Positions 1 to 10,237 of a stretch of DNA of 64,000 nucleotides are shown one piece after another. The notes below the pieces were generated by a model. The model was given only the letters and a program-made list of their open reading frames with translations. It ran no database searches and had not been told where the DNA came from. Origin of the DNA: Sequoia sempervirens (taxonomy: Eukaryota > Streptophyta > Pinopsida > Cupressales > Cupressaceae); assembly GCA_007258455.2 (NCBI GenBank), contig VDFB02358134.1, positions 214,195,565-214,259,564 of the forward strand, given 5' to 3'. A program made the translations under genes and the position numbers. Every line of letters begins with the position of its first letter. The first letter of the stretch is position 1.

Positions 1-1440
1 CTATGCTACCACATTTTTCATACATGTTTACCAAAGCATTTTATCAAATAGTTCACCTCCTTGCTGCTATGGCTAAAATCCTAAAATAGGTGCTTCCAAA
101 CAAGCTATGGATGCTTGGAAAAAATCTATCAAATTATAATAATAAGAAATAGCATAGACAAGGCAGCGAACTATTTGAATTAAACCTCAAAGAAATGTGG
201 TCTCAATGGTGGTGGAATGCCATGACAATCCATAGCAATTTGCTTGTCATGGCATTCGTCATGCCATTCCATCACCATGAGACCACATTTCTTTGAGGCA
301 TTTTTCAAACAGTTCGCTGCCTTGTCTATGGTACCACATTTTTTATACATGTTTACCAAAGAATTTTATCAAATAGTTCACCTCCTTATTGCTATGGCTA
401 AAAGCCTAAAATAGGTGCTTCCAAACAAGCTATGGATGCTTGGAAAAATCTATCAAAGCATAATAATAAGCAATAGCATAGACAAGGCAGTGAACTGTTT
501 GAATAAAAGACTCAAAGAAATGTGTCTCAATGGTGGTGGAATGTCATGACAATCCATAGCAATTTGCTTGTCATGGCATTTTCATGCCATTCCATCACCA
601 TGAGACCACATTTCTTTGAGGTATTTTTTCAAATAGTTCGCTGCCTTGTCTATGCTACCACATTTTTCATACATGTTTACCAAAGAATTTTATCAAACAG
701 TTCACCTCCTTGCTGCTATGGCTAAAAGCCTAAAATAGGTGATTCCAAACAAGCTATGAATGCTTGAAAAAATCTATCAAAGCATAATAATAAGCAATAG
801 CATAGACAAGGTAGCGAATTGTTTGAATTAAAGCCTATCAAAGATAATAATAAGCAATAGCATAACAAGGTCTCCTCAATGTGGTCCACATTTCTTTGAG
901 GCATTTTTTCAAAAAATTCGTTGTCTTGTCTATGCTATCACATTTTTCATACATGTTTACCAAAGAATTTTATCAAATAGTTCACCTCCTTGCTACTATG
1001 GCTAAAAGCCTAAAATAGGTGCTTCCAAAAAAGCTATGGATGCTTGGAAAAAATCTATCAAAGCATAATAATAAGCAATAGCATAGACAAGGCAGTAAAC
1101 TATTTGAATAAAAGCCTCAAAGCAATGTGGTCTCAATGGTGGTGGAATGTCATGAAAATCCATAGCAATTTTCTTGTCATGGCATTCGTTATACCATTCC
1201 ATCACCATGAGACCACATTTCTTAGAGGCATTTTTTCAAACAGTTCACTTCCTTGTCTATGAGCTACCACATTTTTCATACATGTCTACCAAAGCATTTT
1301 ATCAAACAATTCACTGCCTTGCTGCTATGGCTAAAAGCCTAAAAAAAGTACTTTTGAACAAGCTATGGATGCTTGGAAAAAATCTATCAAAACATAATAG
1401 TAAGCAACAATCTATGGTCTCATGGTTTTTTTTCACACGA
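1..1440. repeat. Tandem array, ~325-bp units, each with a long internal hairpin
   Basis: Units begin at about 1, 326, 650, 930 and 1257 with the landmark CTATGSTACCACATTTTT, giving periods of 325, 324, 280 and 327 bp; the last unit is cut short. Each full unit holds two inverted arms of about 80-90 bp around a spacer of roughly 15 bp. In unit 1 the arms are 151-228 and 244-331, both ending in the AGACAAGGCAG / CTGCCTTGTCT pair. The 280-bp unit has lost about 45 bp of the hairpin centre. The two short frames read here (522-725 and 1174-1452) are repeat sequence, not genes. Confidence 0.9.
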
Positions 1441-1601
1441 AAATCAGTGTGATTTTACTCACATTTTTTTGCAGGTTATAAACACTTTTTTTTTAAATTG
1501 CCAATTTTGTTGTTTTAAATGAAATTCAAGTTTATGGTTGTTTTGTTGTTTATATGATGATATGTGATATTCTAATCCTAATTCATACTTTTAGGTTGCA
1601 T

Positions 1602-2265
<664 letters not shown>

Positions 2266-4072
2266 ACCCTTAAGGGATCAATCCGGTTGAACGTAACTCA
2301 GAGTGATTTCACATGTTTGGGTGAGAAAGAGGACCATGCCTATTCAAATGCATTGGAACAGTCAGTTTGGTCACATGAGTTGTAGAACAAAAGTTGCACC
2401 ACTTTGCAACTTTCCACTGCTTCCATTTGACACTTTTTCCATCAACTAAAATCTAGACACCATGGGAAAACCACTCTAAGATAATGAAAACCGAGAGAGG
2501 TTATTGTAGAGAGGCTCAACACAATCTCCTGGAATCAAACAAGAAGTTTATAGGCATCACGGTGTCTGAGTAACCTCATGCTGAAGTTTGCAACTATTTT
2601 TCCCTTTGGACCCTTAAGGGATCGATCTGGTTGAACATATCTCTGAGCGATTCTACATGTTTGGGTGTGAAAGAGGACCATGCCTAGTTTAAACATGCCT
2701 ATTCAGGCGTGTTGGAATAGTTCATTTGGTCACATGAGTTGCAGAACGAAAGTTGCACCACTTTGCAACTTTCCACTTCTTCCATTTGACACTTTTTTCA
2801 TCAACTAAAACTTTGACACCATGGGAAAAACACTCCAAGATAACATAAACCGAGAGAGGTTATTGTAGAGGGTCCCAACGCAATCCCATAGGATTATTCG
2901 AGAAGTTTTTAAGCATCACGGTGTCTGAGTATCCTCATGTTGAAGTTTGCAGCCATTTTTCCCTTTGGACCCTTAAGGGATCGATTCGGTTGAACATAGT
3001 TCAGAGCGATTTCGTGTGTTTGGGTGTGAAAGGGGACCATTCCTAGAATAATTATACCTATTCAGACATATTGGAATAGTTTTTTTGGTCACACGAGTTG
3101 TAGAACGAAAGTTGCACCACTTTGCAACTTTTCACTGCTTCCACTTGACACTTTTCCATCAACTGAAATATGGACACCACGGGAAAACCACTCTAAGATA
3201 ACAAAAATTGAGAGAGGTTATTGTAGAGGGGCCCAACATGATCCCATGGGATTAGTTGAGAAGTTTCTAAGCATCATGGTGTCCAAATAACTTCATGTTG
3301 AGGTTTGTAGCCATTTTTCCCTCTAGACCCTTAAGGGATCGATCCGGTTGAACGTAGCTCAGAGCGATTCCGCATGTTTGGGTACGAAATAGGATAATTC
3401 CTAGCGTAAACATGCCTATTCGTATGCATTGGAATAGTCTATTTGGTCACACAAGTTGCAAAATGAAAGTTGCACCACTTTGCAACTTTCCACTGCTTCC
3501 ATTTGACACTTTTTTCATCAACTGAAACTTCGACACCACGGGAAAACCACTCTGAGATAATGTAAACTAAGAGAGGTTATTTTAGAGAGGCCCAAAATGA
3601 TCCCATAGGATTATAAAAGAATTTTTTAAGCATCACGGTGTCTGAGTAACCTCATGCTGAAGTTTGCAGTCATTTTTCCCTTCGGACCCTTAAGGGATTG
3701 ATTTCCTTTGAATGTAGTTCGGAGCGATTCCACATGTTTGGGTGCAAAAGAGGACCATTCATAGTGTAAAAATTCCTATTTTAACACGTTGGAACAGTCT
3801 ATTTGGTCACACAAGTTGTAGAATGAAAGTTGCACCACTTTGTAACTTTTCACTACTTTCATTTGACATTTTTTTCATCAACTGAAAATTGGACACCACA
3901 GGAAGACCACTCTGAGATAATGAAAACTGAAAGAGGTTATTGTAGAGGTGCCCAACATGATCCCATTAGATTAGACGAGAAGTTTCTAAGTGTCATGGTG
4001 TTCGAGTAACCTCATATTGAAGTTTGCAGCCATTTTTCCCTTTGAACTTTTAAGGGATTGATCTAGTTGAAC
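2266..4072. repeat. 359-bp satellite array, five units plus a tail
   Basis: The landmark ACCCTTAAGGGATC recurs at 2266, 2610, 2969, 3327 and 3686, and a decayed copy sits at 4046. The periods are 344, 359, 358, 359 and 360 bp. Units differ by scattered substitutions. Each unit contains a 9-bp inverted repeat, AAAGTTGCA and TGCAACTTT, around a 6-base loop, and this is among its best conserved parts. The units have no open frame. Confidence 0.93.
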
Positions 4073-4640
4073 AAAGGGTCTATACTCTAAACTTATCCAA
4101 ACCTTACCAACTCTTGAGGCAGCAATTCTAAGGTGTCAAAACTTCAAAATCCACAATCAGATCTCAGTTATACCACCATACAATGGTTAAACCACAAAAC
4201 CCTCTATTGTAGCCTAAACCCTAGGGGTTTATTGAAAATGATACTTCCAAAGCTAACCACAACCTATAAATTACTCAAAAAAGTTTTTGATACCCTACAC
4301 AAGCTCAAACAATCATAAAATAACACTTCTCTACACAAAAAACACAATTTAACTCTTCAAAACCACCATTTTTCTTAATGAAATCTCACTTTTACACACA
4401 TGGGTTTCACACCCATGTCACTTTCAGACCTCCCAAACACTAACACATCATTCCCACACCTTAATAATGTTAGTGAAAACCCATTCCTCAAGTTATAGAG
4501 GCTACAAAAAGAGGAATGGGTCAAAAAGCCATTTTTATTGACTCAAAACCTTCAATTGTACAAGTTCGGGCCGGTTTTAGTAAATTGATTATATTCTACT
4601 CATTTGCCTCAACAAGTGATGAACAAAACCTACTGAATGG
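4073..4640. other. No gene recognised
   Basis: The stretch between the satellite tail and the SPT16 fragment. Short open frames such as 4133-4318 have no recognisable motif. I see no repeat boundary. Confidence 0.5.
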
Positions 4641-5150
4641 TGCTCCTTCACCAATCATACATCGACCTTCTTTTCCCTCCTAAATTTTGGACCACATCCA
4701 TTACCTCCACATAAAACTCGACATCCTTGGTCTTCTTGGTTCTCATGCCTTGATATGGTTATGCAAATGAAAATGAAGCAAAGTAATCATCTCCTTCTCC
4801 GCTGGCTGGAAGAATGCATGCTTAATGTTTTGATACATGATATCAGCTCTCTCATCTACTCTCATGGTTGAATACTGAAATTTAGTATGGTGAGCCTCCA
4901 GAGTTCCAATCATTTTTCTTCCTCTTCCACCAAATGATGGCCCGATCCACATGCCTTCCAGCCTAATGGACTTTTTTTTCAGAAGTTGAAGTTTCTCCCA
5001 AGTCACCAGTGTTGCTTTGTCTGCCTTTTCAGACTCTTTCATTGCTATAGATCATCTCTGGGATTTAATCATTTGTACCACACATGGTTGATGTGCTTTG
5101 AATCCTTGCATCTAAAGGAAATTTCCTCAACATAAATACTCTCTCAAGGT
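4641..5150 (-). pseudogene. SPT16-like (FACT complex) pseudogene fragment, copy 1
   Basis: Read on the minus strand, this matches the middle of plant SPT16, the large FACT subunit that handles H2A-H2B dimers during transcription and replication. Recognisable blocks are KATLVTWEKLQL, then GGRGRK, GTLEAHHTKF, NIKHAFFQPAEKEMITLLHF and HLHNHI. A frameshift follows HNHI near 4750. In the next frame KKTKDVEFYVEVMDVVQNLG continues the same protein down to about 4660. Weaker homology upstream reaches about 5150 with stops and another shift. Plant SPT16 is over 1000 residues, so only about 170 are represented. Identification rests on recalled family sequence. It is clearly non-functional. Confidence 0.85.
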
Positions 5151-5156
5151 TAACAA

Positions 5157-5440
5157 TCATACATTGACCTTCTTTCCCATCTTAAAGTTTGGACCACATG
5201 CATTACCTCCACATAAAATCAACATCCTTGGTCTTCTTGGTTCCCATGCCTTGATATGGTTATGCAAATGAAAATGAAGCAAAGTAATCACCTCCTTCTC
5301 CGTTGGCTGGAAGAATGCATGCTTAATGTTTTGATACATGATATCAACTCTCTCTTCTGATCTCATGGTTGAATATAGAAATCCAGTATGGTGGGCCTCC
5401 AGAGTTCTAGTCATCTTTCTTCCTCTTCCACCAAATGTCT
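5157..5440 (-). pseudogene. SPT16-like pseudogene fragment, copy 2
   Basis: This is a second, shorter copy of the neighbouring SPT16 fragment in the same orientation, starting at the GGRGRK block. It carries the same frame disruption after HNHI, so the break is older than the duplication. It also has its own one-base loss further on, which turns DVEFYVEV into a different frame. Homology stops abruptly near 5440, and the sequence beyond is unrelated. No start codon, promoter or complete domain is present. Confidence 0.85.
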
Positions 5441-5769
5441 TTCAACATGAAAAATCTGCTATTTCATGCAAAGGTGATGGAAATATCATGAAAAAGGTGG
5501 TGGAATCTAAAAATCATGCATGCACACTTCACTCAATCACCAAAAAGCTACTTTTTGTCGGAGCATGTGTAGAACTAGGAAAATATGCAAAATGTGGGCC
5601 AACATCATAAGTATATTGTGTTTTTTCACCATTTTTAGTGCAATATAGAATGTGCTCGCGTTATAACATGAGCACGTTATTTCATGCTAAATTGAAATCT
5701 CTCTATTTATTAATAACATGCTCGCATTATAATAAAATTAGTTTTTTTAAGATATATAGCATAGACCCA
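5441..5769. other. Stretch with ATAAC/GTTAT palindromic motifs, no gene recognised
   Basis: Frames here (5338-5610 and the start of 5638-6312) match nothing I recognise. At about 5650-5680 and 5712-5735 lie copies of a motif with a CGCGTTATAACAYG-like core. It returns at about 6340-6360 and 6411-6445, and in inverted context at about 45249-45290. Confidence 0.5.
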
Positions 5770-6127
5770 CTCCCACCCTATCTCCCACACTCTTTTACTC
5801 TCTCCCACCCTATCTCCCACTTAAACACTCTCTCCAAATCTCTCCCACCCTCTGCTGGCTCTCACGACTCTTTGACTCTCTCCACCATCTCTCCCAGCTG
5901 TCCACTCTCTCCCACCCTCTCTCCCACTCTCCCGGTCTCTCAGCTCTCCCACCCTCTCCCATGCTCTCTAAATCTCTCTGACTCTCCCACCCTCTCTCCC
6001 ACTCTCCCAGTCTCTCCAACTCTTTCCCACTCTCTCCCATGCTCTCCAAATCTCTTCAAATCTCCCACCCTCTCTCCCTCTCTCTCCCACCATCTCCCAC
6101 CATCTCTCCTACTCTCCCACTCTCAAA
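5770..6127. repeat. Pyrimidine minisatellite (CTCTCCCAC-type)
   Basis: Strongly strand-biased low-complexity DNA made of variants of TCTCTCCCACCC, running into the N block. The apparent Ser/Pro/Leu-rich or Glu/Gly/Arg-rich proteins on the two strands are composition artefacts. Confidence 0.92.
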
Positions 6128-6227
6128 NNNNNNNNNNNNNNNNNNNNNNNNNNNNNNNNNNNNNNNNNNNNNNNNNNNNNNNNNNNNNNNNNNNNNNNNN
6201 NNNNNNNNNNNNNNNNNNNNNNNNNNN
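6128..6227. other. Assembly gap, 100 N
   Basis: Exactly 100 undetermined bases, flanked by the pyrimidine minisatellite and a CATA microsatellite. A round 100 usually means a gap of unknown size. Confidence 0.99.
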
Positions 6228-6265
6228 CATGCATGCATACATACATACATACATACATACATACA
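6228..6265. repeat. (CATA)n microsatellite
   Basis: A short run of CATG and CATA tetranucleotides immediately right of the assembly gap. Confidence 0.93.
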
Positions 6266-6399
6266 TGATGCAAAAACATACATATACATTAAAACATATG
6301 AACAAACATTAAAAAAAGTGGCATTTAACTAAAGGAAGACATAACACGAGTGTGTTATGTGTTGCTAGATATGTTCCCCAGAGAAGCAAAAAATGTCAA

Positions 6400-7331
6400 A
6401 ACTAATACATAATGCGCAGCGCGTTATAACACGCTCGCGTTATATTTTTTTTTTGGGAATCCCCGAGCCTTAGCTTTGGTATTTTCCTTGGAATACCAAC
6501 CCAAAGGCTTGGAGGGCATTCCCAATGACCAGAGACGTGTTTTTGCAAATTCTACAAATTTTCACATAATCGGGTTCGTGCTCACCGTTAGGATTGCATC
6601 TGGTTCAATATCGACAAAATTGAACACATGGGTAATGTTAAGTTCTCTCTTAGCTTTCCAATGATTTAATTTTTTTCACTTTCTAACAATGTTAGGCCTT
6701 TCATCCATAATTTCTTTTGTTTGTATGTCTATTTTTTGTCAAAAAGAAATGTTTGGTTTTTTTTGTTATAAATTAACCATTCATCAAATTTTCAAATAAA
6801 TTACATTTTTAGAAACTAGACTCCATTCTACAATTTTTTAAAAATAAAAATTTAAAAAAATCTATTACTTTCCAAAATTTGTTGAGGGAGCACGACCAAA
6901 ATTCTGCTTTTTAGGAAGTGCCTACTTAGAAAATTAGTAAAAAATAAAATATTCATTAAAAAATTATCAGAAAAATTGTTAATCAACTAAATGTTATTAG
7001 CTAACTTTTGACTGTAGCGATTTTAAAAAAACTAAAAAAAAATTCATCGTGCTTAGGTCATACAAGAGTTGCTATGTTATGTTTTTCTAACAAAAACAAC
7101 ACCAATTTGTGTACATCCCTCTTTTTAACCCCTTAATCTCAACCATTTTCTAAATAAATTAGTAGTTTAGAAAGTAGACTCAGAGCACTTTGATCCGTGT
7201 TTTTGTTCCATCTCAAAATTTTGAATGTAACTATCCTCAATTTCATGTCCAAGGTTAGCATTTCCTAATTTCAAAAAAAAATTGGCCACTTAAGCCCCTT
7301 TTTTGGGAACCATCTTGGTGCACTTACCCTC
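6400..7331 (+). mobile_element. Dispersed AT-rich repeat 'family 2', copy 1
   Basis: This is about 0.9 kb without coding capacity and is similar, in reverse orientation, to 44187-45295. Shared landmarks include ATGTTAAGTTCTCTCTTAGC, AGAAACTAGACTCCATTCTA and the right end, which in reverse complement reads GGGTAAGTGCACCAAGATGG. The palindromic GCGTTATAACACGC motif lies near the left end in both copies. Directly right of it, at 7335, a copia integrase frame resumes, which suggests insertion into that element. The left boundary is approximate. Element class is unknown; a non-autonomous DNA transposon is my inference. Confidence 0.6.
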
Positions 7332-7334
7332 ATG

Positions 7335-9695
7335 ATTTTTATTAATGATTATTCTAGAATGACATGGGTTACTTTTCTTAAAGAAAAACTTGAAGCCTAG
7401 ATAGTTTCAAAACATTTAAAGTTATGGTTGAGAATGAAATGGACATGAAAGTCGAGTGTTTGATGTCTAAGAGAGGTTGAGTGTTCACCTCCAATGAATT
7501 TAACATATTTTGTGAGAACCATGGCATAAAGAGGCACTTTTCTGCCCCTAGGACTCAACAAAATGGAGTGGTTGAAAGGAAAAATATGAGTGATCAAGAA
7601 GCTGCAAGGACTATGATGAAGCTAACCTACTAGAAGTCTATTGGAGAGAAGCAATTCATGATGTTTTTTATATACTTAATATAGTTCAAGCAAAAGGAAA
7701 CAACACAAATACTCCCTATGAGTTATGGTATGGAAGGATCTCATCTTTCAAATACTTTAGAGTGTTTGGAAGCAACTGTTATATCAAAAGAGATTAAAAC
7801 TTGGGAAAGTTTGATGCAAGGTCTGATAAATAAATCTTCCTTGGATATTCTACTAAAATAAAAACCTACCAATGCTACAACAAGAGACTTTGAAAAGATT
7901 GTTAAGAGTGAAAGTGTCAACATTGATGAAGAATTTTTAGAAATCAGTGGTGATAGGTGGATATGAATTAGATAAGCTTGATTTTAGAGAAAAAGAAAAG
8001 GCTAAGGAAAAGGAAGAAGCTCCAAAAAAGACACCTAGAGCCCCTAAGTATGTGCAAAGGAATCATTCTAAAGAATATATCAATGGATACAAAAGCAAAG
8101 GTGTATTTACAAGAAGTAAAGTTGTTGAAGAGGTAAATTTGTGTTTACTTTATGAAATTGAACCCAAAATAGTGATTGAGGCATGCAAAGATAAACATTA
8201 GATAAAGGATATGGAAGAATAACTATTGTAGATATAGAAGAATCAGACTTGGGAACTTGTCCCAAGACCTGCAAACAAAAACATAATTAGAACTAAGTGG
8301 GTGTTCAGAAACAAACTAAATGAGAATGGAGAAGTTGTAAGAAATAAAGCAATACTTGTGTGTAAGGGCTACTCACAAGTAAAAGGAGTAAATTTTGAGG
8401 AGACATTTTCTCTAGTGGCAAGAATGGAAGCTATCAAGATGTTTCTAGCTTTTACAAAACATAAGGAATTAAAGTTTATCAAATGGATGTAAAGTCTTTC
8501 TTGAATGGAGAGTTGGAAGAAGTATATATGGAACAACTGGAAGGATTTCAGTTATCAGACAAACCAAATATGGTCTGCAGATTGAAGAAGGAATTATATG
8601 GATTAAAGCAAGCTCCCAGCGCTTGGTATGTAAGGCTGGATAAGTATCTGATATAGTAAGGATTCAATAAAGGTACCACATATAACTTAATCTTTATTTT
8701 AAAGTTGAAAAAGATCAAATCTTGGTTGTGGTTGTGTGTGTTGATGACATAATTTTTGGGGGTAATGAAACTATGTGTAAGAATTTTTCAAAAGAGACGT
8801 AGAAAGAGTTTGATATGTCTATCTTTGGGGAGATGAATTTATTCCTTGGGCTACAAATAAATCAAATAGATAAAGACATTTTCATTTCACAAACAAATTA
8901 TGTCAAAGAAATGTTGAAGAAGTTTGGAATGGAAGAATCTAAACTAGTATATACTAGACTATGGTTACTGGTTGCAAACTAAACAAGAATGATGAATCTC
9001 CTAAGGTTGATCAAAGAAAGTACAAATCAATGATTGGTGGATTGCTATATATAACTGCTACTAGATCAGATATCATGCATACATTTTTTCTTGTGGCTAG
9101 ATTTCAAGATCATAGAGAATCACATGTTGCAGGAGTAAAGATGATATTCAGATATTTAAAGAGCACTCTAGATCATGGCTTGTGGTATTCAAAGGATACT
9201 AATTTCACCTTGAGTACTTACACAGATGCAAATTGGGTTGGTTATGTGGATGACAGGTTCAAAGTACACTTGTGGTGGTGCATTCTTTCTTGGATGTAGA
9301 TTGGCATCATGGCTAAGTAAGAAACAAGATTCAATTTCTTTAACTACTACAGAGGCTGAGTATATTGCAGTCATATCTTGCTACACACAGGTGTTGTGGA
9401 TGAGGAAAATATTGAAGTATATCAGAGTGGTGTATGATGAGCCTATCTCTATCTTCTGTGATAATACAAGTGCAATCAATATTTTGAAAAGAGCCCAATA
9501 ATGCATTCAAAGATGAAACATATTTCAATCAGATATCACTTTCTGAGACAGAAGTTTGTGGAGAATGAAGTGAAGCTTGAATATGTGCCTACAAAGGATC
9601 ATATTGCTGATTTATTCACTAAGGCTCTTCCTAAGGACACTTTTGAGTATCTCTATGAGAAGTTGGGGGTTATTTCCCCTCCTTTCTTGAACTAG
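7335..9695 (+). pseudogene. Ty1-copia pol (integrase, RT, RNase H), degraded
   Basis: This is the remnant of the polyprotein that integrates and copies a copia element. It starts within the integrase core (DDYSRMTWVTFL, then PRTQQNGVVERKNMS). RT follows: TKWVFRNKLNENGEV at about 8300, [17 protein letters not shown] at about 8600, and CVDDIIFGGN at about 8740, where the usual YVDD tyrosine is cysteine. RNase H follows: YTDANWVGYVDDR at about 9220, LTTTEAEYIAVISC at about 9350, IFCDNTSAI at about 9450. It ends with LADLFTKALPKD-like sequence and KLGVISPPF before the stop at 9695. Many stops and frameshifts make it inactive. Gag, protease and the 5' LTR are missing. Confidence 0.9.
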
Positions 9696-10237
9696 ATGCA
9701 TAAGGAGATGCATCAGCCTAGTGGATCTCAAGATTTATTCTTTATTTTGGACTGATGTTGATGGCTACCTCTCAAGGGAGTAGGTAGTGGCATTGTTGGT
9801 TGTTGTAGTTAGAAGAGTGTGTGTTTTCATTATGCAGTGGTAGCTGATTTGGTGCAGTTTGGTGTGTGATCCTAAGGGGGAGTATACAGATCAGTAAAGG
9901 AAAGATGTTGTAGACCAGTAGTAAATAGGTTGATTGATGATAAAGGGAGAGAATAATGCAAACTTTTTGGTCCTTTACCATTGATGTCAAAGAAGGAGAG
10001 AGAGTCATGTGAAAAAGAATAAGTTATCATGGAGAGAAAGTCATGTACATAGGGGGAGAGAATGATATGGAAAGATAAGGGAGAGAGAGTAATAAGCTAG
10101 TTGGGTAAGGGGGAGAAGTAATGCACAAAGAGTTGTGGTATGTTGGTATCCAGAGCTATTGTGTCTTTGATGGTTTTTCACATCATGTATTGCCATCAAT
10201 GACAAAGGACGAGATTGTTGCAAGTATGAGTAGTCAG
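9696..10237 (+). other. 3' untranslated part of the copia element with purine tracts
   Basis: Between the pol stop and the probable 3' LTR lie several polypurine stretches: AAGGGGGAGTA near 9873, AGGGGGAGAGAAT near 10050, AAGGGAGAGAGAGTAA near 10077 and AAGGGGGAGAAGTAA near 10107. One of them is presumably the polypurine tract that primes plus-strand synthesis, but I cannot tell which. Confidence 0.5.

Noticed and set aside
2266..4072. CRISPR-like array
   Set aside because: The whole 359-bp unit repeats, with no short repeats and unique spacers; the context is plant.
5338..5610. 90-residue plus-strand frame
   Set aside because: Its first half is the antisense of the SPT16 fragment and the rest matches nothing I know.
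5638..6332. Ser/Pro/Leu-rich 224-residue frame and its minus-strand shadows
   Set aside because: It runs through a pyrimidine minisatellite and 100 N; there is no domain and no codon signal.
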